DNA of 25,501 bases from a virus. The stretch covers positions 1-25,501 of IMG/VR virus record IMGVR_UViG_3300011114_000013; one strand, 5' to 3'. The position numbers were made by a program, and so were the translations under genes. Positions 1-6,485 of this stretch are shown here, piece by piece. Each line of letters begins with the position of its first letter. The first letter of the stretch is position 1. Below the pieces are notes generated by a model. The model ran no database searches. It was given only the letters and a program-made list of their open reading frames with translations, and was not told where the DNA came from.

Positions 1-59
1 TAACCGGCTGACTCGATCTTGTGCTTGATGTCCTGAATTGCTTGCTGTGAGACTTTCAT
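1..59 (-). CDS. Leftward gene cut by the window edge (N-terminus only)
   Basis: An ATG at 59 on the minus strand opens a frame that runs off the left edge, giving about 19 residues beginning MKVSQQAIQDIKHK. A second in-frame ATG lies at 77. The start is helical and charged, but too short to name. No clear ribosome binding site precedes either ATG. A promoter-like pair and an imperfect palindrome lie just upstream, so it could be a regulator divergent from the early operon. That is inference from position only. Confidence 0.35.
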   Translation of the reverse strand, partial: MKVSQQAIQDIKHKIESAG

Positions 60-66
60 GTTTACA

Positions 67-96
67 ATGTTAACCATGTTTTGTGGAAAGCGTCAA
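67..96 (-). promoter_or_regulatory. Candidate leftward promoter with overlapping palindrome
   Basis: On the minus strand TTGACG (96-91) and TAACAT (72-67) sit 18 bases apart, close to a sigma70 promoter, just before the leftward ATG at 59. An imperfect palindrome, ACAATGTTAACCATGT at 64-79 (12 of 16 positions symmetric, centre TTAA), covers the -10 element and could be an operator. Seen in sequence; function is inferred. Confidence 0.4.
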
Positions 97-106
97 GTGT
101 ACAGCG

Positions 107-136
107 AAAAAAGGGGATCAGCGTGAACCGATCCCC
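107..136 (-). terminator. Intrinsic terminator-like hairpin facing left
   Basis: GGGGATC (113-119) pairs with GATCCCC (130-136) around a 10-base loop. Read on the minus strand, the stem is followed by six T residues (112-107), the layout of a Rho-independent terminator. It would stop leftward transcription before the leftward promoter at 67-96. On the plus strand no T run follows it. Confidence 0.5.
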
Positions 137-144
137 AAAGGCAA

Positions 145-168
145 CTGCTGGAAAGCAAAGACCAGCAG
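145..168. other. Second perfect hairpin in the divergent intergenic region
   Basis: CTGCTGG (145-151) pairs perfectly with CCAGCAG (162-168) around a 10-base A-rich loop. It lies next to the terminator-like hairpin and upstream of the early promoter. It may be part of the same terminator region or a binding site. No T run follows it on either strand. Confidence 0.3.
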
Positions 169-210
169 GGACATTGTAATCGGTTAATAGTTGACTAATT
201 TGTAAGGTAT

Positions 211-238
211 TTGACAAGTTATACAAGTCTGTTATTAT
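211..238 (+). promoter_or_regulatory. Candidate early promoter of the rightward operon
   Basis: TTGACA at 211-216 and TATTAT at 233-238 are separated by 16 bases and precede the first rightward gene by 35 bases. This is the only good sigma70-like pair seen ahead of the plus-strand operon. Directly repeated ACAAGT and CAAGT words lie in the spacer and could bind a regulator, which is speculative. Confidence 0.5.
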
Positions 239-273
239 CAAGTCCTCAATAACGCAACTCCAAGGAAAGCAAA

Positions 274-654
274 ATGAACACAACTTACAAAGCATACGCA
301 GTGTCTGATCTGTACGAAGCTGGCATCTCTTGTGATGGTCACCCATTTATTGCTGAAAAATATTATGTCTTGATTGAGAACGCAGCCGGCCGCCGTTTTC
401 GTCATGAAAAGTCTTTTGCTGGCGTAGAAGTTGTAGAGTGCGAAGAAACTGGCGAAACAGGATTTGCTGATATTCGTAAAGATGCTGTAGCTATTGTTGA
501 AGAGTTAGCCGCCAAAGTTAATGTTGTTTTGGCTTTAGGTAAGCCTTTGACATCATCTTGCTGGTTTGAAGTTGACCCAGCTTATGGTTCTGATGCCTAC
601 ATTGATCAAGGTACAGAGTCAAAGCGTCTTTTTGCAGAAAAGTTAGCCGCCTAA
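274..654 (+). CDS. Hypothetical early protein, 126 aa
   Basis: First gene of the rightward operon. The ATG has a good Shine-Dalgarno AAGGA at 262-266 with a 7-base gap, and a promoter-like sequence lies just upstream. The protein is soluble and acidic with no signal peptide or membrane segment. Its N-terminal half looks mixed alpha/beta and the C-terminal third is mostly helical. I recognise no family. Its position as the promoter-proximal small gene suggests an early, host-directed or regulatory role, but nothing in the sequence proves this. Confidence 0.8.
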   Translation: MNTTYKAYAVSDLYEAGISCDGHPFIAEKYYVLIENAAGRRFRHEKSFAGVEVVECEETGETGFADIRKDAVAIVEELAAKVNVVLALGKPLTSSCWFEVDPAYGSDAYIDQGTESKRLFAEKLAA

Positions 655-661
655 TCAACCC

Positions 662-679
662 AAGGGGGCGCAAGCCCTT
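662..679 (+). other. Stable hairpin with GCAA tetraloop between two early genes
   Basis: A short stem closes on a GCAA loop (GNRA type) between the stop at 654 and the ribosome binding site at 686-691. Outer pairs rely on G-T wobble and no T run follows, so this looks more like an RNA processing or stability element than a terminator. Confidence 0.25.
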
Positions 680-696
680 ATCTTTAAGGAGTCCCC

Positions 697-837
697 ATGA
701 ACCATACACAACACGCCATGACTGATGCCAGCCACCGCAGGCTTGGCAAACGCGCAGAGGCCGCGCTGGACTACTTGCTGTGCCTCGCCATCGGCACCGG
801 CTTGGCCGCACTGCTTGTCGCATGGTGGTCGGCATGA
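697..837 (+). CDS. Small membrane protein, 46 aa
   Basis: An ATG at 697 is preceded by a strong AAGGAG at 686-691 with a 5-base gap. The 46-residue product has a basic, polar N-terminal half and one hydrophobic segment at about residues 26-45, ending in AWWSA. This predicts a single-pass inner-membrane protein with the N-terminus in the cytoplasm. The stop overlaps the ATG of the next gene (ATGA at 834-837), so the two are likely translationally coupled. The family is not recognised. Confidence 0.6.
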   Translation: MNHTQHAMTDASHRRLGKRAEAALDYLLCLAIGTGLAALLVAWWSA

Positions 838-1076
838 ACAACCCACCAGCATTTCCAACAGGCACAGGGGTTACGCCATACAACCCTGGTATGACGCTTC
901 GTGACTACATGGCGGCCAAAGTGTTGCAGGGAATGCTGGCTGCGAAAGGATGGCATCCTGATTTCATGTTCCTAGCAGATTTCAATTTTGACGCGGGACA
1001 GCGTGCCGCAGATGCAGTAGCTGTGGCGGCTTACAAATATGCAGATGCAATGCTTGCCGCAAGGGAGAAATCATGA
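834..1076 (+). CDS. Small conserved-looking phage protein, 80 aa
   Basis: Starts at the ATG at 834 that overlaps the previous stop. A longer reading from 780 is rejected because it would run through the upstream gene and has no ribosome binding site. The protein has a Pro/Thr-rich start, then TLRDYMAAKVLQGM and a C-terminal helix ending YADAMLAAREKS. This pattern is familiar from small accessory proteins in many phages and prophages of proteobacteria, but I know no function. It ends in an ATGA overlap with the next gene. Confidence 0.75.
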   Translation: MNNPPAFPTGTGVTPYNPGMTLRDYMAAKVLQGMLAAKGWHPDFMFLADFNFDAGQRAADAVAVAAYKYADAMLAAREKS

Positions 1077-1240
1077 TCCTTTCACAAGGCAAACTGGCTG
1101 ATGGTCTGGTTGATGATCTGCTTGAGGCCATACATAAATACGATGAAACGCTGTACATGGCAACTGTTATTGGCGCACTGGAATTGGTCAAACAACAATT
1201 GATCAATGAAAGCGTCTCTCAGGATGATGATGATGACTGA
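1073..1240 (+). CDS. Small acidic hypothetical protein, 55 aa
   Basis: ATG at 1073 overlaps the previous stop (ATGA). The product is almost entirely helical in appearance (leucine, alanine and acidic residues) and ends in five aspartates encoded by a GAT repeat. The same GAT/ATG run provides the start codons of the next gene in another frame. The family is not recognised. Its length, coupling and AAGGGAG-type ribosome binding site at 1061-1067 support a real gene. Confidence 0.6.
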   Translation: MILSQGKLADGLVDDLLEAIHKYDETLYMATVIGALELVKQQLINESVSQDDDDD

Positions 1241-1487
1241 CCTTCAAGACTTCTGCCAAGAACCGCGCACCATGGAAGACTTGGAGAATGCCGGATTCAA
1301 GCCGCACGCGGTCTACAACGCCGTCAAACGCGGTGAATTGAAGAATGCCAATGCCATGGACGCATGGGGGCGCAAACAGCGCGGCAAAGGCTTATTCCTG
1401 TCCACCGTGACACCCATCCCCTACAACGCCAGCCTGCTGGTGCAAGCCTGGAACAACACACAACCACAAGGAGAGACAAATGTCTGA
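1224..1487 (+). CDS. Small helix-turn-helix-like protein
   Basis: Four successive ATG codons (1224, 1227, 1230, 1233) can serve as start. AGG at 1221-1223 gives best spacing to 1230 or 1233, so the product is about 84-87 residues. Residues from TMEDLENAGF to AVYNAVKRGEL (about 13-38 when counted from the 1233 start) resemble a winged-helix or MerR-like recognition unit, followed by a basic GRKQRGKG stretch. This suggests a small DNA-binding regulator, inferred from pattern only. It overlaps the previous gene by 17 bases and the next by 8 bases. Confidence 0.65.
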   Translation: MMMMTDLQDFCQEPRTMEDLENAGFKPHAVYNAVKRGELKNANAMDAWGRKQRGKGLFLSTVTPIPYNASLLVQAWNNTQPQGETNV

Positions 1488-1749
1488 AAAAATGCAGATT
1501 GAGATTGACCGCGCCGTTAACAAGTTCACGCCACCAATGGAAATCGGCGGTGGATTCCTTACCCGCGAGGACTTTAAGACGCTGGCACGCCAGGCTGTGA
1601 CTGACGGCACGTTCATTGGCTGGACGCACGCGGAGAACATGACCAGAGAGCGTATGCAGCGCAAGATTGACGCTGCTGAACACGAATTAACCATCCTGCG
1701 AGAGCGCGTTAAGGAAGTGGAGATGGAGTTGCTGGCGGCTCAGAAGTGA
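1480..1749 (+). CDS. Hypothetical protein with C-terminal coiled coil, 89 aa
   Basis: The ATG at 1480 follows an ideal AAGGAG (1468-1473) with a 6-base gap and overlaps the end of the previous gene. The N-terminal two thirds are mixed, with a TREDFKTLARQAV helix. The last 35 residues (from about 53) form a heptad-like charged helix ending in ELLAAQK, a likely short coiled coil for dimerisation. No family is recognised. The stop overlaps a GTG start downstream (GTGA). Confidence 0.75.
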   Translation: MSEKMQIEIDRAVNKFTPPMEIGGGFLTREDFKTLARQAVTDGTFIGWTHAENMTRERMQRKIDAAEHELTILRERVKEVEMELLAAQK

Positions 1750-1904
1750 AAATCATATGGTTGGTGCTGGCGGTGCTGGCGCTGTTCTATTTTGACTCGG
1801 AGGACTTCTATGGAAACGATGATGAATTTCGTGCTGATCGGTCTGCTCGGCATTGCACTGGTGGTGATCGTGCTTGCGTGCGTGGTCAAGTTCCTGCTCG
1901 ATGA
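1746..1904 (+). CDS. Possible small membrane or secreted protein with GTG start, 52 aa
   Basis: GTG at 1746 overlaps the previous stop. The first 16 residues are hydrophobic (VKIIWLVLAVLALFYF), a signal-anchor pattern, followed by an acidic patch. The second half overlaps the next ORF in another frame and has an unnatural Cys/Arg-rich look, so only the front part may matter. It may be a genuine short gene, or only a leader that couples translation to the ATG at 1810. Confidence 0.35.
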   Translation: MKIIWLVLAVLALFYFDSEDFYGNDDEFRADRSARHCTGGDRACVRGQVPAR

Positions 1905-1920
1905 AACAGAGGTGAAGTGA
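1810..1920 (+). CDS. Tiny single-pass membrane protein, 36 aa
   Basis: ATG at 1810 has a strong GGAGG at 1799-1803 with a 6-base gap. The 36 residues consist of one hydrophobic helix (about residues 6-29, FVLIGLLGIALVVIVLACVV) and a short charged tail. This is the clearer of two overlapping frames here. Its TGA overlaps the ATG of the next gene at 1920. A membrane function is inferred; no family is recognised. Confidence 0.5.
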   Translation: METMMNFVLIGLLGIALVVIVLACVVKFLLDETEVK

Positions 1921-2135
1921 TGAAAGGTGGTTCCCGCCCCAACTCAGGTCGCAAACTGCCTGACATCAATGGCCGCAGAGCCATGCTGCTGCTCTCCGAG
2001 GGTATGACAAAGAAAGAGATAGCCGAGCGTTTCAGCGTGCCGTATAAATCGATGCTGACGTTCTTCAAGAAGATGGGGGCGAAAGACGCTCGCGGCCACT
2101 ACGTCTGGTCTGGCAAATACAAAAAGGTGGCGTGA
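1920..2135 (+). CDS. Small helix-turn-helix protein, 71 aa
   Basis: Starts at ATG 1920, which overlaps the previous TGA, behind a GAGGTG ribosome binding site. A GTG one codon earlier is also possible. The N-terminus GGSRPNSGRK resembles the basic leader seen in some phage HTH and small-terminase proteins. Residues about 28-52 (GMTKKEIAERFSVPYKSML) form a classic helix-turn-helix. At 71 residues it is too short for a full small terminase, so a compact DNA-binding regulator is more likely. The next gene overlaps by one base. Confidence 0.75.
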   Translation: MKGGSRPNSGRKLPDINGRRAMLLLSEGMTKKEIAERFSVPYKSMLTFFKKMGAKDARGHYVWSGKYKKVA

Positions 2136-2386
2136 TGACACAAGCCGAATTCAACGCATGGATTAGAGCGCGATTTAATCTGTGGACAAAGGCTGATGTA
2201 GATGCAGAGGTACGCAAAGCAGTAGAGCAAGTCTTAGCACAGCGCACATGGGTTGATCTAACTCGCACACAAATGCAAGATGTTTATTTTGAGGTCTTAA
2301 AGGAACATCGCGGTGGTCATCAGATGCAGGGTCAGCTTGCCTTTGGTGAAGCATTGCAAGCCAAACTCAAGGAGCGCAACACTTGA
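2135..2386 (+). CDS. Hypothetical helical protein, 83 aa
   Basis: ATG at 2135 overlaps the previous stop (TGATG) and follows AGGTGG with good spacing; GTG at 2132 is an alternative. The protein looks all-helical and charged (FNAWIRARFNLWTKADVDAEV), with a Gln-rich C-terminal part. No domain is recognised. The stop overlaps the TTG start of the zinc-finger gene (TTGA). Confidence 0.7.
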   Translation: MTQAEFNAWIRARFNLWTKADVDAEVRKAVEQVLAQRTWVDLTRTQMQDVYFEVLKEHRGGHQMQGQLAFGEALQAKLKERNT

Positions 2387-2568
2387 TTGAAACGATACGC
2401 ACAATGACAGGTAAGCAGCACGGCCTGCGCGGTGAACGTCAGACGCTGGTCACTACCGGCAGACTTTGGCGGTGCAGCAAGTGCGGCAAAGTCTTCACCG
2501 ACAAGGAAGAGGCCAACAGACACGATAGGCGCGAGCATGAAATCAGCAAGACTACCGAAAGTAATTGA
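2383..2568 (+). CDS. C2H2 zinc-finger protein, 61 aa
   Basis: The TTG start at 2383 overlaps the previous stop and follows GGAG at 2371-2374. An ATG at 2404 is a shorter alternative. Residues 31-53 hold CSKCGKVF followed by RHDRREH: a classical C-x2-C-x12-H-x4-H finger with the usual phenylalanine after the second cysteine. This is the canonical eukaryotic-type C2H2 spacing. Such fingers occur sporadically in phage proteins. A role in DNA or RNA binding is inferred. The last 32 bases overlap the next gene. Confidence 0.7.
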   Translation: MIETIRTMTGKQHGLRGERQTLVTTGRLWRCSKCGKVFTDKEEANRHDRREHEISKTTESN

Positions 2569-2905
2569 CTTGCTACAGCGCACCGGCTGCACAGCGCCAG
2601 AGTTGGCGGCCAAGGTGTACTGCACAGAGCGTTCAGCGCAGCAGATGATCAAGCGGCTGCGGCTGGCTGGCACCGTACACATTCAAGAATGGACTAGATC
2701 AGGCCGCATACTGGTGGCCGTGTACAGGTACGGCATTGGCACAGATGCCGCCAGACCGCTACCGCTGACACCTGTGGAGCGTTTGCGTAGGTTTAGGCAG
2801 CGTGAGACATTGGACGATAAGGCTTTCCGCTTGGCGCGTGAAAGAGGTCATAGACTCAAGCCACGGCGCGATCCGCTGGTGGCTGCACTGTTTGGAGATA
2901 GATGA
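2537..2905 (+). CDS. Winged-helix DNA-binding protein, 122 aa
   Basis: I place the start at ATG 2537 rather than the GTG at 2432, because the upstream stretch duplicates the zinc-finger gene in another frame. Residues 6-50 (VIDLLQRTGCTAPELAAKVY through SAQQMIKRLRLAGTV) fit a winged helix with a recognition helix, followed by a beta-wing (RILVAVYRYG). The C-terminal 55 residues are very basic (RLRRFRQRE, RERGHRLKPRRD), fitting nucleic-acid contact. It is probably a phage regulator. Confidence 0.75.
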   Translation: MKSARLPKVIDLLQRTGCTAPELAAKVYCTERSAQQMIKRLRLAGTVHIQEWTRSGRILVAVYRYGIGTDAARPLPLTPVERLRRFRQRETLDDKAFRLARERGHRLKPRRDPLVAALFGDR

Positions 2906-3096
2906 TGAAGAAAATTATTGTGTACTGTGGTCTAAATTCAAAGACAAATTCAACATACTTGCTGCTGAAAGACTCTTTTCATGGCCTATCAAAGGATGAC
3001 CAAATCAATACATTAAATGAACTGATTGAAGAATTTCAACATCAATTAAATTTCATCAAGGAATATACCCAAGATACTTCAACAGGCCATCAATAG
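2905..3096 (+). CDS. Last gene of the early operon, hypothetical, 63 aa
   Basis: ATG 2905 lies 7 bases after GGAG (2894-2897) and overlaps the previous stop; ATG 2902 is in frame just before. The protein starts MKKIIVYCGLNSKTNSTYLL, a beta strand then helix, and ends in a helical, Asp/Glu/Gln-rich segment. No family is recognised. It is more AT-rich than the genes before it. Its final 41 bases overlap the last 41 bases of the convergent late gene, so the two operons meet tail to tail without a spacer. Confidence 0.6.
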   Translation: MKKIIVYCGLNSKTNSTYLLLKDSFHGLSKDDQINTLNELIEEFQHQLNFIKEYTQDTSTGHQ

Positions 3097-4633
3097 TTTG
3101 CTGATCTACTTGCTCACCATGATGAGCCTTCAGAATTGAAGTCCTAATGTTCGCATCTGTTTTACCTTGCTTTCGCAAGCGATCAAATGTTTTTCTAAAA
3201 ATCTTGTAATCTGGAACAGTAACTATTTCACCGGCTGCATTCTTAAACCCACCAAGCACTCCTTCAGTTGGAATTCCTGATGAATATGATCCATGCTCGT
3301 ATGTTGGAGTAAGTATTGTTCCTTTTGGTTTTGCTTTAAACATTACGCCGCCAGATGCGCCTGTGTATGCGCCTGGCTCATTAACTAAGTTTGTAAAAGT
3401 ATCCCACCTTGGAAATCCTAAATCTCTAAATTCAGCCTTTGACATTTCTTCCGCAATTGCTTTGCGTATGTCTCCAGCACTGTATTCTTTTGTGCCTTGA
3501 GCCATGATGTCATAAATATTTTCACTGGTTACGCCAGGGAAGTTTTTGAATGGTTGCGTCCTAATTGTTGTGCCGTCTTTTAATTTTTTAGGAACAAATT
3601 TATTTTGAATTGTAAAGTCTAGTAATTTTGTTGCATCTTTTGATGGCCGTAAAACAGGTAATTGTCCAATCAACCCTTGAGCAATATGATGCGAAAAGTT
3701 AGAACTATCTTGACCAAGCAAAGATGAAACACCAATAGTATCTCCAAGATCGGCATATTCGTTTAAGTTATTTGTTTTTGAGCTTGCAGCGCCAGGCATT
3801 GATGCCCAACCCACATCCTCATCTATGTTTTGCTCAAGCAAACCGTATTTTGTGCCTGCTTGTTTTTTTACTGGTCTTGCTAATGGAACTCCGGCGGCTT
3901 GTTTAATTGTTTCACCACCACCAGACCAATCAGAAGATACAGGGACTACATATTTTTTATCTAAATAAGTAGGATCAATTCCAAGTCCTTGTCTAAATAC
4001 TTCACCTGACGTTGGCTCTACTATATCTCCACCACCCTCAAGTGCCAGACGTTCTCTACGCATCACAGCTGGAACATCAAGTGATTTTTTGTATTTTGTG
4101 AGCGCAGATTTTTCTGCTGATGTCAATGATGCTTGCGTCCTACTAGGAAACAATACATCAATGGCTTTTACCTTGCCAACATTTTCAGCCATGTATAAAG
4201 GCTGCGGTGTCAATGCACCAAGCAGACCACCACGCTCACCCATCATGGCGGCATCAATCTCTTTAAGATAAGCATTGCCAACGGTTTTACCAATAGCCTT
4301 AGCACCCTTCACCAAAGGCTTAACAGCCGCCATGGGTGCCGGTGACATGAATGTACCGGCAGTCTCTAGCAAGCCTGCCTGTGGCGTTGGCGCTGTCATG
4401 CGCGGTGTCGTAGCCAGTATTTGCTCGGATGATGGGACAAGCCTCTGCCTTGGTTTCATTCGCGGATCAATATCTCCTTGAAACATTCCTTCATACAAGT
4501 AGGGGAGATCAAGCAAACCGGCACCAGTGCCTCGTACAAGCGACTCCAGATTACTCAGAGAGAACAGGCTTGGCATACCCTCTGCCGAGTAGTCAGGTGC
4601 GCCGTATGGGTCTTGGTAGTAACTGGTTGCCAT
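3056..4633 (-). CDS. Virion-associated protein, probable internal/ejection protein, 525 aa
   Basis: Last gene of the late operon. ATG 4633 follows AGGA and starts just after the previous stop. The N-terminal 110 residues are Tyr/Pro/Gly-rich, then a Gly/Ala-rich amphipathic region at about 90-120. The rest is mixed and contains no enzyme motif I can name. Terminal position after three other large Gln/Ala/Gly-rich proteins matches the internal virion or DNA-ejection block of podoviruses. The DNA for the C-terminal two thirds (3056-4150) is clearly more AT-rich than its neighbours, suggesting mosaic acquisition. Exact role unknown. Confidence 0.7.
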   Translation of the reverse strand: MATSYYQDPYGAPDYSAEGMPSLFSLSNLESLVRGTGAGLLDLPYLYEGMFQGDIDPRMKPRQRLVPSSEQILATTPRMTAPTPQAGLLETAGTFMSPAPMAAVKPLVKGAKAIGKTVGNAYLKEIDAAMMGERGGLLGALTPQPLYMAENVGKVKAIDVLFPSRTQASLTSAEKSALTKYKKSLDVPAVMRRERLALEGGGDIVEPTSGEVFRQGLGIDPTYLDKKYVVPVSSDWSGGGETIKQAAGVPLARPVKKQAGTKYGLLEQNIDEDVGWASMPGAASSKTNNLNEYADLGDTIGVSSLLGQDSSNFSHHIAQGLIGQLPVLRPSKDATKLLDFTIQNKFVPKKLKDGTTIRTQPFKNFPGVTSENIYDIMAQGTKEYSAGDIRKAIAEEMSKAEFRDLGFPRWDTFTNLVNEPGAYTGASGGVMFKAKPKGTILTPTYEHGSYSSGIPTEGVLGGFKNAAGEIVTVPDYKIFRKTFDRLRKQGKTDANIRTSILKAHHGEQVDQQTIDGLLKYLGYIP

Positions 4634-4635
4634 GA

Positions 4636-6477
4636 TTACTGTCCTAAAAGTCCTGCGGTGAATCCTGCGCCACTAGTCAGCGGCAAACTACGCCGAATCA
4701 TCTGTTCAGTCGCTGGATTAACTACACCAGCGGGTACAAGTCCAGCTTGTAAGCGCCGTGCTATGGCAGCTGATGGCGCTGACGTATAAGCACTTGCTGC
4801 AAGGTTGGTAGGCATGGACAACAGCATATTCAATGGCGTGTACTCCATTGTGCGTGTGGCTGTTCCAGAGTCCCCAACGATAGGCTTGAATGCCTGTGCA
4901 AAGCGTGCAGCCTCGTACATTGGCGTTGTGTTTGTACCTTCCATAAATCCGCGAGGGTCTTTGCGAGTCAATGCTGATGCTAGATTCAAGCCTGATACAT
5001 TTCCAGAGGATGGATTGATAACGCCAGAACTAGTTCTAACAGTCATCAGATTTCGGTAATTAGCACGCGCAGTCCTGAATGCAGCCTGGTCTGCTGCTGA
5101 CATTCCTGCCATCAATTGATCGTCAACGATCTCCTTGATCTGGAATAAAGCCTGACCAAGTTCACGGTCACCGGATGGCGTTGTCATCTCATTCTTGGCT
5201 TTTTTACCAAGTTTTGAAGATAACGTAGACAACTGATTTCCAGTGGCTTCACCCTTTAAAGCCAAGTCTTGCAACTGCTTGACAAAAATTTCTGATCTCA
5301 ACGGCTTAGTAGTTAACCCTTCAGCGGCAGAATCAATCAGATCAATGCCGTTCATCACATACATTTGATCAAGTTTCTGAACCGTTGGGCTAGCTGCCTT
5401 GTTATAGACCGCGCTGATCTGACGCTGCGCCGTTGCCAGCACTGGATTGCTTAACTCTGATGCATCAACGCCAATGGCTTGTGCTGTTGCCCGATTCAGC
5501 ACCTTTTGATTGGTGGCCTTAACAGTATTGAATGCGCCAGAGGTCATTGGATTGGACTCTAGACGGGCTTCCATCTGCTGAAGTGAACGGCTGCCAGTTT
5601 CTTGTCCTGGCGTAGTACGAAACCCCATGGCCTTGCCACGATCTAGGATGGCCTTTTGCGCCTCAGTAAGACCGGCAGATAAATCAGCACCAACAACACC
5701 AGGCGTAACCTGACCGCCAGTAACTGATGCAGTTGGCGTGACTGTGGCCGTTGCCTGAGACTGCGCTGTTGATGCAGCAGCTGGCGCAGTAACAGTTGGG
5801 CCTTTACCTAGCAAAGCACTAATCAATTTATCGGATAAATATCCACCGCCAGCGCCAAACAATCCAGCAGTACCAATTTGCTGTGCTTTTTGGGTAAAGT
5901 AATCAGACGCAGACATATCTCGCGGCTGTTCGCCAGTTATCAGGGTAGACAACGTAGGCGCTGTTGCCCCTGTCTGTACAGGTTGCATTGCCCCGCTGAC
6001 CATACCGCCAACAGCGCCAGCCTTAACTGGTGCTTGTGTGAGTTTTAATGCTCTGACGGCAGCTGTGCTTGGCAACAATGTGCCTGCGACATTACCAACT
6101 AAGCGACTGACATCCATTTCTTCAGGCATAAATTGACCAGCCCGTGATTGACGGTAAGCCTGCTCACCGGCGGTCATGCTTTGTTCAAACTGCTTACGCG
6201 CAGGACGAAACAATGGCCCAACGCCTGGCATCTGCTCTAACCCTCTACCAGCAAGCTGCACCGTACCTTCAGCAACATCACGCAGGCCGCGCAAAGCACC
6301 GCCAACTGGTGATGCCATCAATTGATCTATTACGTTTGTTGGCTGAACAGGTGCTACTGGCGCTTGTGGTGCTGATATTGGAGGAAGTTTCTTCAGCGCA
6401 GCCGCCATCTCATCCTTTGACATTCCATCAGGGAATGTGATCGGTCCATAACCTAAAACATTAACGACTTGCGGCAT
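4636..6477 (-). CDS. Probable internal virion / DNA ejection protein, 613 aa
   Basis: ATG 6477 follows GAGGTAAAAA. Near the N-terminus is YGPITFPDGMSKDEMAAAL (about 10-28), a short motif found at the start of many phage virion proteins (FPDGMS/T-x-E-x-I-type). Residues about 125-225 are rich in Gly, Ala and small hydrophobics, the kind of sequence that can insert in membranes during ejection. A Thr/Ala/Gln-rich linker (about 228-265) is followed by a long helical region. The context is between two other ejection-type proteins. The function is inferred from composition and position. Confidence 0.75.
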   Translation of the reverse strand: MPQVVNVLGYGPITFPDGMSKDEMAAALKKLPPISAPQAPVAPVQPTNVIDQLMASPVGGALRGLRDVAEGTVQLAGRGLEQMPGVGPLFRPARKQFEQSMTAGEQAYRQSRAGQFMPEEMDVSRLVGNVAGTLLPSTAAVRALKLTQAPVKAGAVGGMVSGAMQPVQTGATAPTLSTLITGEQPRDMSASDYFTQKAQQIGTAGLFGAGGGYLSDKLISALLGKGPTVTAPAAASTAQSQATATVTPTASVTGGQVTPGVVGADLSAGLTEAQKAILDRGKAMGFRTTPGQETGSRSLQQMEARLESNPMTSGAFNTVKATNQKVLNRATAQAIGVDASELSNPVLATAQRQISAVYNKAASPTVQKLDQMYVMNGIDLIDSAAEGLTTKPLRSEIFVKQLQDLALKGEATGNQLSTLSSKLGKKAKNEMTTPSGDRELGQALFQIKEIVDDQLMAGMSAADQAAFRTARANYRNLMTVRTSSGVINPSSGNVSGLNLASALTRKDPRGFMEGTNTTPMYEAARFAQAFKPIVGDSGTATRTMEYTPLNMLLSMPTNLAASAYTSAPSAAIARRLQAGLVPAGVVNPATEQMIRRSLPLTSGAGFTAGLLGQ

Positions 6478-6485
6478 TTTTTACC

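Noticed and set aside
62-346. 94-residue minus-strand frame across the divergent control region
   Set aside because: It covers the early promoter, the hairpins and the start of the first early gene, has no ribosome binding site, and shows Cys/Leu-rich shadow composition.
662-679. Hairpin as transcription terminator
   Set aside because: No T run follows, the outer pairs are wobble pairs, and the operon clearly continues.
518-883. 121-residue minus-strand frame
   Set aside because: Antisense to three coupled plus-strand genes and basic/Cys-rich like a shadow frame.
3112-3127. Hairpin after the early operon as terminator
   Set aside because: Only five pairs, no T run, and it lies within the late coding region.
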